64,000 bases of DNA from an uncultured bacterium. Its GTDB lineage: Bacteria > Bacillota > Clostridia > Oscillospirales > Acutalibacteraceae. This document shows positions 32,035 to 40,085 of the stretch, piece by piece. The translations under genes and the position numbers were made by a program. The notes under the pieces are model-generated. The model was not told the origin of the DNA. It saw nothing but the letters and a program-made list of their open reading frames with translations, and did not search any database. The stretch spans positions 85,893 through 149,892 of the forward strand of contig CAJMOH010000001.1 in assembly GCA_905215055.1 (NCBI GenBank). The letters are read 5' to 3'. Position 1 is the stretch's first letter. Each line of letters starts with the position of its first letter.

Positions 32035-32070
32035 AAAGGGAAGGGGGAAACGCTCCCCCTTCCCTTTTAT
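32034..32070 (+). terminator. Terminator of purF
   Basis: AAAAGGGAAGGGGGA / TCCCCCTTCCCTTTT is a 15-bp perfect stem with a 5-base loop. Confidence 0.9.
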
Positions 32071-32153
32071 CACAAAAACCGCCCTCCCCTCCGGCGGCGC
32101 TCATCAGGATCTGGAAAATTGCCCCAAATTCCTTCTCGTTCCAAGAAAACCGC

Positions 32154-32642
32154 TCAGCCCACCTCTGAGGAGGCCTCGGGAATTTTGCAGACGTCCACCC
32201 ACTCCGTAAAGCGGGAGGCCTGCTCCAGCTGGGGAATGGTCAGCTGAATAGCGGAATTGCCGCTTCCGCAGGCAGGGAACACGGTCTCAAACCGCTGGAG
32301 GGACTGGTCCAGATAGACCCGCACCCCCTCCTTCACGGCAAAGGGGCATACGCCGCCCACCGGATGGCCCACCAGTTCTACTGCCTGGTCCGGAGTGAGC
32401 ATCTTGGCCTTTTGGTGAAATTTCGCCTTGTACTTGGCATTGTCAATTTTGGCGTCTCCCGCCGCCACCACGAGGATGGGCGCTTCCCCCACCAAAAAGG
32501 ACAGGGTTTTCGCGATGCGGGCCGGCTGAGTTCCCAGAGCGTGGGCGGCAAGCTCCACGGTGGCGCTGGACTCCTCCAGCTCCTGGACCTTTTCCTCCAG
32601 TCCAAACTGCTTCAAATACTCTTTTACTGCTGCGACAGACAT
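32154..32642 (-). CDS. YbaK/EbsC-type aminoacyl-tRNA deacylase
   Basis: A 162-residue member of the INS/YbaK superfamily, which hydrolyses mischarged tRNAs such as Cys-tRNA(Pro). Visible features are AHALGTQPARIAKTL (with the catalytic Lys), ILVVAAGDAKIDNAK, LVGHPVGGVCPFAV and VYLDQSLQRF with PACGSGNSAIQL near the end. The second of two nearby ATG codons (32642) is better spaced from AGAGG. It is monocistronic and divergent from the NYN-LOTUS gene. Confidence 0.9.
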   Translation of the reverse strand: MSVAAVKEYLKQFGLEEKVQELEESSATVELAAHALGTQPARIAKTLSFLVGEAPILVVAAGDAKIDNAKYKAKFHQKAKMLTPDQAVELVGHPVGGVCPFAVKEGVRVYLDQSLQRFETVFPACGSGNSAIQLTIPQLEQASRFTEWVDVCKIPEASSEVG

Positions 32643-32671
32643 AGTCATTCCTCTTTCCTAAAAAAATAAAT

Positions 32672-32700
32672 TTGCGCCGGCCCCCCATTTGCGTTATACT
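32672..32700 (+). promoter_or_regulatory. Promoter of the NYN-LOTUS gene
   Basis: TTGCGC (32672-32677) and TATACT (32695-32700) are 17 bases apart. Confidence 0.7.
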
Positions 32701-32739
32701 AAAAACAAATAAAACCGTAAAACTTAGGGAGGGGCATTT

Positions 32740-33606
32740 ATGGCCAGTGACAGCCGGTTTGCCGTGCTGATCGACGCGGACAACGTGTCGGTTCGATACA
32801 TCAAAATCATTTTAGACGAGATTTCCAAGGATGGCATTGCCACCTACAAGCGGATTTACGGGGACTGGACCAACCCTTCCCTGATCTCCTGGAAAAGCAC
32901 CCTGCTGGACAACTCCATCATCCCCATCCAGCAATACAGCTACACCAGCGGGAAAAACTCCACCGACTCCGCCATGATTATCGACGCCATGGACATTCTC
33001 TATTCCGGCCAGGTGGAGGGCTTCTGTCTGGTGTCCTCGGACAGCGACTTCACCCGTCTGGCAGCCCGGCTGCGGGAGTCGGGCATGACGGTAATCGGCA
33101 TGGGAGAGAGCAAAACGCCCAACTCCTTTATCGCGGCCTGCAACAAATTCAAATACTTGGATATTCTGGCCGCCGCCGACGAGGAAGAGCCGGAGGAGAC
33201 CGTCAAGCAGCAGGAGGCCGCGAAAAAGGCCCCCGCTCAAAAGAAAGCCCCCGCCCGGAAAACAGCGGCGGCCTCTAAAAAGCCAAAGGAGGACTCCAAG
33301 GCGGAGAAGGAGCCAAAGGCTGAGACGAAAAAACAGCAGGAAAAGGCCATTGAGGAGCCGCGCACCAGCCTGCAGACCATCCGCCGGGCCTTGCGGACCA
33401 TCGCTCGGGAAAACTCCGACGAGGACAACTGGATCATGGTCAGCCAGGTGGGAAACCTGCTGGACAAGCGGTACACGGACTTTGACGTGCGAAACTTTGG
33501 CTTTTCCAAGCTGACACCCTTCCTGGAGAGTCTGGACATGTTTGAGATCAAGGACATGAAAAAGGACGGGAACAGCTCCCCCCAGAAATATGTACGGCTG
33601 AAATAG
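32740..33606 (+). CDS. NYN-domain nuclease-like protein with LOTUS/OST-HTH domain
   Basis: A 288-residue protein. Residues 5-145 are a NYN (LabA/DUF88) PIN-like domain with the acidic set VLIDADN, DSAMIIDAMD and VSSDSDF, expected to bind metal and cleave RNA. A low-complexity Lys/Ala/Glu linker (about 150-205: KKAPAQKKAPARK and similar) follows. Residues about 212-285 match OST-HTH/LOTUS (TIRRALRTIA; WIMVSQVGNLLDKRYTDF; FGFSKLTPFLESLDMFEI), an RNA-binding winged helix. A role in RNA processing or decay is inferred; the target is unknown. GGGAGGGG precedes the start. Confidence 0.92.
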   Translation: MASDSRFAVLIDADNVSVRYIKIILDEISKDGIATYKRIYGDWTNPSLISWKSTLLDNSIIPIQQYSYTSGKNSTDSAMIIDAMDILYSGQVEGFCLVSSDSDFTRLAARLRESGMTVIGMGESKTPNSFIAACNKFKYLDILAAADEEEPEETVKQQEAAKKAPAQKKAPARKTAAASKKPKEDSKAEKEPKAETKKQQEKAIEEPRTSLQTIRRALRTIARENSDEDNWIMVSQVGNLLDKRYTDFDVRNFGFSKLTPFLESLDMFEIKDMKKDGNSSPQKYVRLK

Positions 33607-33614
33607 AATCCTGT

Positions 33615-33649
33615 ATTGGCGCGGCGCGCGATGCGCCGCGCCAATTTTC
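33615..33649. terminator. Terminator between convergent NYN and GNAT genes
   Basis: ATTGGCGCGGCGC / GCGCCGCGCCAAT is a 13-bp perfect stem followed by TTTTC on the plus strand; its edge touches the GNAT stop codon. Confidence 0.85.
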
Positions 33650-34154
33650 ACAGCGCCTTTTCAAAAGCCAAGCGCTCTCCCCCGTCCTCCAGGTAGATGA
33701 CGCCCCGATAGGACAGGCCGTTTTTCTCCATAACCCGCTGCATAATCTTGTTGTCCCGGTGGGTGTCTCCCCGCAGGCAGGGCAGACCCTGGTCCCTGGC
33801 CTGCCGCTCCAGCTCCTGGAAAAACAGGGCGGGAATTCCCTGTCCCTTGCAGGCGCCGGACACAGCGATCCGGTGGAGGAAGGCGTATCTCTCCGCCTTG
33901 ACCTTCCAGGCGCCCTGGTAAATGGTATCGTAGGTTGGTTCCCGGCCCAAGCCCAGACAGGCGGTGGCCGCGACTTTTCCATTCTCCTCCAGCACATAGG
34001 AGGTTCCGTTTTCCACATCCCGCAAAAAAACTTCCCCATTGGGATAGCCGTCCTGCCACTGGTCAATTCCCTGGGCACGGAGAAACTGGCTGGCCTCCTC
34101 GTACAGTGCCTCTACCGCCGGCAGGTCCGCCGGAGTTGCTTTTCTCAGCTGCAT
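33648..34154 (-). CDS. GNAT-family N-acetyltransferase
   Basis: A 168-residue acetyltransferase. It begins MQLRKATPADLPAVEALYEE, has the GNAT beta-bulge region FLHRIAVSGACKGQGIPALF (acetyl-CoA pyrophosphate loop; the Q/RxxGxG/A motif reads CKGQGIP) and GDTHRDNKIMQRVMEKNG in the C-terminal half. The acceptor substrate is unknown. It is convergent with the NYN gene and divergent from the SRP RNA. Confidence 0.9.
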   Translation of the reverse strand: MQLRKATPADLPAVEALYEEASQFLRAQGIDQWQDGYPNGEVFLRDVENGTSYVLEENGKVAATACLGLGREPTYDTIYQGAWKVKAERYAFLHRIAVSGACKGQGIPALFFQELERQARDQGLPCLRGDTHRDNKIMQRVMEKNGLSYRGVIYLEDGGERLAFEKAL

Positions 34155-34212
34155 CCCGATTCCTTCCTTTCCAAAAAATAACGCAAGCTTTTTTTATGAT
34201 AGCAATTTCCTC

Positions 34213-34241
34213 TTGTTTTTTCAACAGGAATCCGGTATAAT
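34213..34241 (+). promoter_or_regulatory. Promoter of the SRP RNA
   Basis: TTGTTT (34213-34218) and consensus TATAAT (34236-34241) are 17 bases apart; the start is near 34248. Confidence 0.6.
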
Positions 34242-34298
34242 AATCTTCGTCAAAGAGTGCGGCTTAACAAACCACCATGTGTCAAGGGTAGAAGAGTG

Positions 34299-34428
34299 CG
34301 GCGCTATATGGGAGCGGGCAGGTCTGCGCGGCGGGACGCCGTGAACCATGTCAGGCGGGGAACCGAGCAGCATTAAGCGGCAGTTCCCGGGCGATGCAGG
34401 TCGCCTGTCCGTTCCCATATGGCACCTG
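34299..34428 (+). ncRNA. ffs: Signal recognition particle RNA, small bacterial type
   Basis: The universally conserved SRP domain IV is present: GTGAACCATGTCAGG, a GC stem, GAGCAGCATTAAGC, then GGGCGATGCAGG closing the helix. The outer helix pairs GCTATATGGGA with TCCCATATGGC (11 bp), and GGGCAGG with CCTGTCC. About 50 transcribed bases precede it, containing AGAGTGCGGC twice (34255-34264 and 34291-34300). No Alu domain is visible, so this is the short form. It scaffolds Ffh for co-translational targeting. Placement before dnaX-ybaB-recR is typical of Bacillota. Ends are approximate. Confidence 0.92.
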
Positions 34429-34482
34429 GCTTCTGCCCTGTGTTTCTTTTGGGCCATTTTTTCAAGAAGGGAGGTCTGCGGC

Positions 34483-36243
34483 GTGTACAAGGTGCTTTAT
34501 CGAAAATACCGGCCTCAGTTTTTCGCGGACGTGGTGGGACAGCCCCAGGTAACTGTGACTCTGAAAAACGAGCTGATGCGGGGCCGCATTGCCCACGCCT
34601 ACCTGTTCACCGGCTCCCGGGGAACGGGCAAGACCACCTGCGCCAAGATCTTGGCCAGAGCCGTCAACTGCCTCCACCCCAAGGACGGGGACCCCTGCGG
34701 GGAGTGCGAAATCTGCCGGGGTCTGGAGGAAGGCTCCATTCTGGACGTGGTGGAAATTGACGCCGCCAGCAACAACGGCGTGGACTCCATCCGCTCCCTG
34801 ATTGAAGAATCCAGCTTTACCCCGGCCACGGCAAAATACCGGGTGTATATCATCGACGAGGTACACATGCTGTCGGTGGCGGCTTTCAACGCCCTGCTGA
34901 AAACCCTGGAGGAACCGCCTCCCCATGTGATTTTTATCCTGGCCACCACAGAGGTCCACAAGCTGCTGCCCACCATTTTGTCCCGGTGCCAGCGGTTTGA
35001 CTTTAAGCGCATCGCCCCCGAGGACATTGCGGGCCGCCTGGAGGATGTGGCGGAAAGGGAGGACTCTCAGCTGGACCACGACGCGGCCCTGCTGATTGCC
35101 CGAATCGCCGACGGCGCCATGCGGGACGCCCTGTCCCTATTGGACCAGTGCCTGGGCCGGGACCGGCATGTGACCCTGGACATTGTCAACCAAACCGCGG
35201 GAGTCGCCGCCCGAGACTACCTCTCGGACTTGACCCAGGACATTGTGGAGCAAAACGTCTCTCACGCCCTGGAAATGATTGACGGCCTGCACCGGGAATC
35301 CAAGGACATGAGCCGTCTGTGCCAGGAGATGGCGGAATATTTCCGGGGACTGATGCTAATTAAAACCATGCGGGATGCCTCCCGGCTGGTGCTGTGCTCC
35401 CCTCAAGAGCTGGAAACCATGACAGGGCAGGCGCTGGCTCTCAGCCTGCCGGCCATCCTCCACGGCCTGGATACCTTTGAGGAGACCCTCCACAAAATGC
35501 GCTATGCCAACCAGCGGGCAGAGCTGGAAATGGCTCTGGTAAAGCTGTGCAGCCCTGAGCTGGACACCTCTCCCCTGGCGCTGCTGCGGCGGCTGGAGGC
35601 CCTGGAGAATGGTCTGCCCCGCCGGGCGGCGGCTCCCCTGCCCCCGGAGGAACCTGCTCCTGAGAAACGGCCCGCCTCCGCAGAAGCGCCGTCGGAGCCG
35701 CCTTCCAGGGAAGAACCTGGGTTCACCGGGGAACCGGCCCCCGCCGCGGAAAAGCCTGCCGGTCAGCCGGAGGCTGCTCCCAAAGCGTCCCCGACGGCTC
35801 CGGGAAGCAGTCCGGCTCCCGCTCCCAAACGAAAAACCGCCGCGGTGGATGTGGCGGCTCTTGCCGCGGGCGCCCAGCGCTTTCGCGATTGGCCGGAGGT
35901 ACTCCAGCGCATCAAGGGAGACACCAAGAGCGTGGCCATGGCCTTTGCCGGGTCCACCGCGTACATCAATGGAAACTATATGCTGATCCAGGCCCCGGAG
36001 CTGGCCTTTGAGCTGCTCAAGCGGCCGGAGCAGCGGCAGCGAATGCGGGAGGCCATCTTCCAGGTGACAGGGCGAACCTACAATCTGGGGCCTTACCGGC
36101 CGCCTCAGGAAGAGGAGGCTCAGGCCGACCCCTTTGCCGAGCTGGAACGCCGGGCCAAGGAGGAGGGCGTGGAACTGCGGGAGGAGGCGCTGCCCCAGGA
36201 GGAGGAACCGCCTCCCCTGACGGACGCGGAGATCCCCTTTTAA
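34483..36243 (+). CDS. dnaX: DNA polymerase III subunits gamma/tau
   Basis: A 586-residue clamp-loader ATPase. Walker A is GSRGTGKTT, the zinc site CGECEIC is flanked by a further Cys, Walker B is YIIDEVHML, and sensor/arginine-finger regions LATTEVHKLLPTI and LSRCQRF follow. Residues about 370-470 form a Pro/Ala/Glu-rich linker, then the tau-specific C-terminal domain ending TDAEIPF. GTG at 34483 is chosen because AAGGGAGG lies 9 bases upstream and VYKVLYRKYRP is the family start. I saw no A-rich slippery site for a programmed gamma frameshift. Confidence 0.96.
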   Translation: MYKVLYRKYRPQFFADVVGQPQVTVTLKNELMRGRIAHAYLFTGSRGTGKTTCAKILARAVNCLHPKDGDPCGECEICRGLEEGSILDVVEIDAASNNGVDSIRSLIEESSFTPATAKYRVYIIDEVHMLSVAAFNALLKTLEEPPPHVIFILATTEVHKLLPTILSRCQRFDFKRIAPEDIAGRLEDVAEREDSQLDHDAALLIARIADGAMRDALSLLDQCLGRDRHVTLDIVNQTAGVAARDYLSDLTQDIVEQNVSHALEMIDGLHRESKDMSRLCQEMAEYFRGLMLIKTMRDASRLVLCSPQELETMTGQALALSLPAILHGLDTFEETLHKMRYANQRAELEMALVKLCSPELDTSPLALLRRLEALENGLPRRAAAPLPPEEPAPEKRPASAEAPSEPPSREEPGFTGEPAPAAEKPAGQPEAAPKASPTAPGSSPAPAPKRKTAAVDVAALAAGAQRFRDWPEVLQRIKGDTKSVAMAFAGSTAYINGNYMLIQAPELAFELLKRPEQRQRMREAIFQVTGRTYNLGPYRPPQEEEAQADPFAELERRAKEEGVELREEALPQEEEPPPLTDAEIPF

Positions 36244-36379
36244 TCTGGAAAACACGCCTTGCCGGAACAGTGGGACAGGCCACCGCTCCCCCAAGCCTGC
36301 AAACAAGAAGCCATGCGGCGGGGATGTTCGGCAGGGTTACAATAACGCACGGCGAAACGCCGGAAAGGAAGGTTTATTT

Positions 36380-36730
36380 ATGAAAGCGAGACTACCCCAG
36401 GGATACGGCGGAGGCGGCCCCTCCAATCTGCAGCAGCTTGCCCGTCAAGCCCAGAAAATGCAGGAGCAGATGGAAACCGTTACCGCGGAACTGGAAGAAA
36501 AGGAATATACCGCCACCTCCGGCGGCGACGCGGTCAAGGCTGTTGTCACCGGCAAGATGGAGGTAAAATCCATCGAGATCAAGCCCGAGGTAATTGATCC
36601 CGATGACGCGGAAATGCTGGGAGACCTGGTCACCGCCGCCGTCAACGAGGCGCTGCGGGCCGCCGCTCAGGAAAAGGAAGAGCGAATGACCTCCATCTCC
36701 GGCGGCATGAACATTCCCGGTCTGTTCTAA
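36380..36730 (+). CDS. YbaB/EbfC nucleoid-associated protein
   Basis: A 116-residue DNA-binding protein. It shows the family's Met/Gln-rich helix (NLQQLARQAQKMQEQMETV), the GGDAVKAVVTGKMEVKSIEI strand region and the MTSISGGMNIPGLF end. It forms dimers that bind DNA and lies in the conserved order dnaX-ybaB-recR. The preceding 136-base gap contains only a ribosome site (GGAAAGGAAGG) that I recognise. Confidence 0.95.
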   Translation: MKARLPQGYGGGGPSNLQQLARQAQKMQEQMETVTAELEEKEYTATSGGDAVKAVVTGKMEVKSIEIKPEVIDPDDAEMLGDLVTAAVNEALRAAAQEKEERMTSISGGMNIPGLF

Positions 36731-36731
36731 G

Positions 36732-37331
36732 ATGGCGGGATACCACGTTCCACCCCTGGAAGCTCTGGTGGAAAAGTTTGAAAGCCTGCCGGGAATCGGC
36801 CACAAGTCGGCCCAGCGCCTGGCCTATCACGTTTTGGGGATGAGCCGGGAGGAAGCCCAAAGCTTTGCCCAGGCCATTCTGGACGCCCACGAGAACATCC
36901 ACACCTGCAAGGTCTGCTGCAATTTGACCGACGGGGAGCTTTGCCCTGTCTGCCGCAGTGACACCCGGGACAAGAGCGCTATCTGCGTGGTGGAGGAGCC
37001 AAAGGACGTGTTCGCCCTGGAGCGGGCTGGAGAGTACAACGGTCTTTACCATGTGCTGCATGGGGCTATCAGTCCTCTGTCCGGGATCGGTCCCGATCAG
37101 CTGCGGATCAAGGAGCTGCTGGCCCGCATCGGCCCTTCCGTGGAAGAGGTCATTATGGCCACCAATCCCACGGTAGAGGGCGAGGCCACCGCCATGTACC
37201 TTTCCCGGCTGCTCAAGCCTTTGGGCGTGCGGGTCACCCGGCTGGCCTACGGTATCCCCGTAGGCGGCGACCTGGAATACGCCGACGAGGTAACCTTGCA
37301 GCGGGCCATGGAAGGCCGTCAGGAGCTGTAA
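36732..37331 (+). CDS. recR: Recombination mediator protein RecR
   Basis: A 199-residue protein for RecFOR-type gap repair. The helix-hairpin-helix region is FESLPGIGHKSAQRLAYH, the zinc finger CKVCCNLTDGELCPVC, the Toprim motif ICVVEEPKDVFALER with later GEATAMYL, and the C-terminal Walker-like region RVTRLAYGIPVGGDLEYAD. It begins one base after ybaB, so it is translationally linked. Confidence 0.97.
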   Translation: MAGYHVPPLEALVEKFESLPGIGHKSAQRLAYHVLGMSREEAQSFAQAILDAHENIHTCKVCCNLTDGELCPVCRSDTRDKSAICVVEEPKDVFALERAGEYNGLYHVLHGAISPLSGIGPDQLRIKELLARIGPSVEEVIMATNPTVEGEATAMYLSRLLKPLGVRVTRLAYGIPVGGDLEYADEVTLQRAMEGRQEL

Positions 37332-37337
37332 CACAAC

Positions 37338-37376
37338 AAAAAGGGTTGTTGCCAACGCAACAACCCTTTTCTTTTC
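37338..37376. terminator. Terminator after recR
   Basis: AAAAGGGTTGTTGC / GCAACAACCCTTTT with a 4-base loop is followed by CTTTTC; it lies between convergent recR and the GH3 gene. Confidence 0.88.
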
Positions 37377-37412
37377 GCCCACAGGCCAGTGATCCCGGTT
37401 TTCCAAGGGCGC

Positions 37413-39839
37413 TTAGTCCAGTCTTCCCAGCCGCTTCACCATGGAGAGCAAATGGCCCACGGCGGTTTCCATCTCTCGGCGGGTGAGACGGCCCTCTTCC
37501 AAACCCTTCAATATCTGGGCGATCACAGGAGGTCCGCCGGGCATGACCACGTCATTGCCCGCAGCCACGGCATCCGCGCCGTCCACCACAATATCCATGT
37601 CTCCCCAGTCGGTGACAACAGCTCCGTCAAAGCCCCATTCCTCCCGGAGAATATGGGTGCAAAGGTCTTTGCTGCCCCCCGCGAAGGTTCCGTTAATCTT
37701 GTTAAAGGAGGTCATCATACAGTGAAGGCCTCCCTCCACCGCCATTTGGAAGGGCTTTAAATACAGCTCCCGCAAGGCCCGCTCTGTGACAAGGGTATCC
37801 ACCGCGTCAAAGGCGGGGACGCCGTTCTCCTGCTTGGCGCTGCCCCGGCGGTAGGTCTCCTGCTCGTTGGCGGCAAAGTGCTTGGCGCACACCAGCACGT
37901 TGTGGTTCTCCTGCACGCCCTGCATCAAGGCGCGGGCACAGGCCCCAGCCAGCAGCGGGTCCTCAGAGTAATACTCAAAGTTCCGGCCTCCCAGGGGATG
38001 GCGGTGCAGGTTCAGAGCAGGGGCCAGCCACACGTCCACCTGCTGGCTTTCGCACTCCACGCCAATGGCGTCGCCCATAGAGCGGAGCAGCTCCCCGTCA
38101 AAGGAGCAGGCCAGCAGCATTTCCCCGGGCCAGGCGGTCTCTCCCACACCGGCGGGACCGTCCTTGTAGAACACCGAGTGAATCCCCTTTTCGGGGATGG
38201 CCGGGGACACATACCCGTTAAAGCCTCTGGGATGGTCGTTTTCCGTGAGGAACCGGCCGTCCTCTCCCTGGATGGTAGGCGGGTCTTCTGTATCTCGCAA
38301 ATTTGGGAAGGGAAGGCCCGCCCCAAAGCCCACGCACAGGGCCGCCAGCTCTCTGTCAGACAGCTGAGCGCAGTCCACCACCGGCACAGCGGGAGCCTGG
38401 CAAAGCGCCATGTCGCCGGCGGTCAAGGAAATCACCGGGCAATCCTGGGGCAGTTCTTCCCGGAAGGGCTTTCCTGTGAGCAGGTCCAGCTGTTCCCGAT
38501 ACTCCGGGTTCATGGACAGCCGGTTGCCGGTCCGCGCCGCCAGGATGGATTCCTCCACCTGGACAGCCCCCACCGTTTGAACGTTCGCCGAGGAATTTCC
38601 CAGCCGCAGCAGGTAGGTTCCAGCTTCGATCCTCCAAGCGCCGGCCTCCTCTGAATAGCCGGCCAGCTCCTTCCAGGGGATGGTAAGGGTGAGGGCTTCC
38701 TCCCCACCGGGAACCAGCTCCCCTGTTTTGGCAAAGGCTTTCAACTCCTTGGCGGGATGGGGCAGAGCGGTATTCACAGCCGACATGTAAAGCTGTACAA
38801 CTTCCTTACCTTTACAGGCTCCTATGTTTTTCACAACAACCTTCACCCGCACGCCCTGGGGAGTTTTCGTCACTCCCACGGGGGTGATGGAAAATTCCGT
38901 ATAGGACAGCCCAAAGCCAAAGGGGTACAGGGGCTGGACGTTAAACGAGTCAAAATACCGGTAGCCCAGGTAGATGTCCTCCCGATAGGCAGTGACGGGC
39001 CGGCGGGCGAATTTCCCTTCCGTGTCCGGCGGCGTCAGGCCGTAGTCCTGATAGGTGAGGATGGAATCCGGGTGGTCCTTATCCCAGGAAAAATCCTTCC
39101 AGGCGGGGTAGTCCTCACCGTCCTTGGCAATGGTGACGGACAGCTTTCCAGAGGGCGTAACCTTGCCCAAAAGCAGCTCCGCCAAGGCCGCCGGTCCCTC
39201 TTCCCCGGGAACGCCCAAAAACAGCGCCGCCTGAATCTGGGGATGATCCTCTATCCAGGACAGGTCCATCAGGCCATTGATATTCAGCACCACCGCCACC
39301 TTGGGGAAGGCGGCGCAGAGCTGCTCCAGCAGGGCCTGTTCCTGCTGGGACAGGTAGTAGTCGTTTTCCAGGTGGCGGTCGCACTCCTCGCCGCCGGACT
39401 TCCGGCCAACCACCCACAGGGCGGTATCTGTCTGGCTGGCGGCCTCCTCCAGCAGCCCAGCAGGAATGGAAAACTCCTGGGGGTTGGGGGTGTACTTGCC
39501 GAAGATCTCGTACATCAGGCCGCTGTTGACCGCCTCCTTGATCTGGGAAGCGTCAAACTCCGGGGGATGAGCCTTTTTCTCCTCCTCCACCGCCTGACGG
39601 TAAAAAGCGGCCAAGGGCTCCACCAGGCCGAACCCAGCCTCCCCCAGCGCCTGGGCAATGCTGGGAGCTTTCCCGCCCCTGGCGGCGCCGGAGCCATTGC
39701 CGGACAGCACACTGTCCACCTGCGCCCAGCCGAACAGGGCCAAGGTTTTCCCGGATGCAAAGGGCAGCAAATTCCCCTGGTTTTTCAGCAGGACGGCAGA
39801 GCCCTCCACCGCCCGGCGGGCAGCTTGTTTCACATCCAT
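37413..39839 (-). CDS. GH3 beta-glucosidase-like enzyme with permuted domain order
   Basis: An 808-residue family 3 glycoside hydrolase in which the (alpha/beta)6 C-domain comes first (VLLKNQGNLLPF; DTALWVVGRKSGGEE), then a fibronectin-III-like domain (about 300-400; LYPFGFGLSYTEF; VVQLYMSA), then the TIM-barrel N-domain (CAKHFAANEQETYRRG; MMTSFNKING; FDGAVVTDWGDMD). The nucleophile is predicted as Asp744 in VVTDWGD. The same order is known from ruminal beta-glucosidases such as that of R. albus. No signal peptide, so it is cytoplasmic. The start at 39839 has AAAGGAG upstream. Confidence 0.93.
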   Translation of the reverse strand: MDVKQAARRAVEGSAVLLKNQGNLLPFASGKTLALFGWAQVDSVLSGNGSGAARGGKAPSIAQALGEAGFGLVEPLAAFYRQAVEEEKKAHPPEFDASQIKEAVNSGLMYEIFGKYTPNPQEFSIPAGLLEEAASQTDTALWVVGRKSGGEECDRHLENDYYLSQQEQALLEQLCAAFPKVAVVLNINGLMDLSWIEDHPQIQAALFLGVPGEEGPAALAELLLGKVTPSGKLSVTIAKDGEDYPAWKDFSWDKDHPDSILTYQDYGLTPPDTEGKFARRPVTAYREDIYLGYRYFDSFNVQPLYPFGFGLSYTEFSITPVGVTKTPQGVRVKVVVKNIGACKGKEVVQLYMSAVNTALPHPAKELKAFAKTGELVPGGEEALTLTIPWKELAGYSEEAGAWRIEAGTYLLRLGNSSANVQTVGAVQVEESILAARTGNRLSMNPEYREQLDLLTGKPFREELPQDCPVISLTAGDMALCQAPAVPVVDCAQLSDRELAALCVGFGAGLPFPNLRDTEDPPTIQGEDGRFLTENDHPRGFNGYVSPAIPEKGIHSVFYKDGPAGVGETAWPGEMLLACSFDGELLRSMGDAIGVECESQQVDVWLAPALNLHRHPLGGRNFEYYSEDPLLAGACARALMQGVQENHNVLVCAKHFAANEQETYRRGSAKQENGVPAFDAVDTLVTERALRELYLKPFQMAVEGGLHCMMTSFNKINGTFAGGSKDLCTHILREEWGFDGAVVTDWGDMDIVVDGADAVAAGNDVVMPGGPPVIAQILKGLEEGRLTRREMETAVGHLLSMVKRLGRLD

Positions 39840-39892
39840 ATTGACAACTCCTTTCCACAAACGAGAGCCTGTTTCCGCTCTCCTTCTTTATC

Positions 39893-39922
39893 ATCATAGC
39901 ACAGAGCGGTTTCCTTTGGCAA
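39893..39922 (-). promoter_or_regulatory. Promoter of the GH3 gene
   Basis: TTGCCA (39917-39922) and TATGAT (39893-39898) are 18 bases apart on the minus strand. No clear operator is seen. Confidence 0.6.
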
Positions 39923-40036
39923 GGCGCGGCGCCCAAGAAACTGGGAAAATTCCTGGGGAAGCCTCCCTGGTCCCTTCCCTCTGAAAAAGCTGGCAAAGTT
40001 CCCTTTGGGACTGCCCTGACCCCAGGGCCTTCTATG

Positions 40037-40070
40037 CAAAAGGAGCTGCCGCGCTGGGCGGCAGCTCCTG
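40037..40070 (-). terminator. Terminator of the sigma-serpin operon
   Basis: AGGAGCTGCCGC / GCGGCAGCTCCT lies 16 bases past the serpin stop and is followed on the minus strand by TTTTGC. Confidence 0.75.
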
Positions 40071-40085
40071 CTCCTTTTTCAACAA

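Noticed and set aside
34248..34300. Alu domain of a long Bacillus-type SRP RNA
   Set aside because: The sequence lacks the conserved Alu loops, and the outer helix of the core closes at about 34301/34428, so the small form is a better fit.
34483..36243. Programmed frameshift in dnaX producing a separate gamma subunit
   Set aside because: No A-rich slippery heptamer with a following stem-loop was seen.
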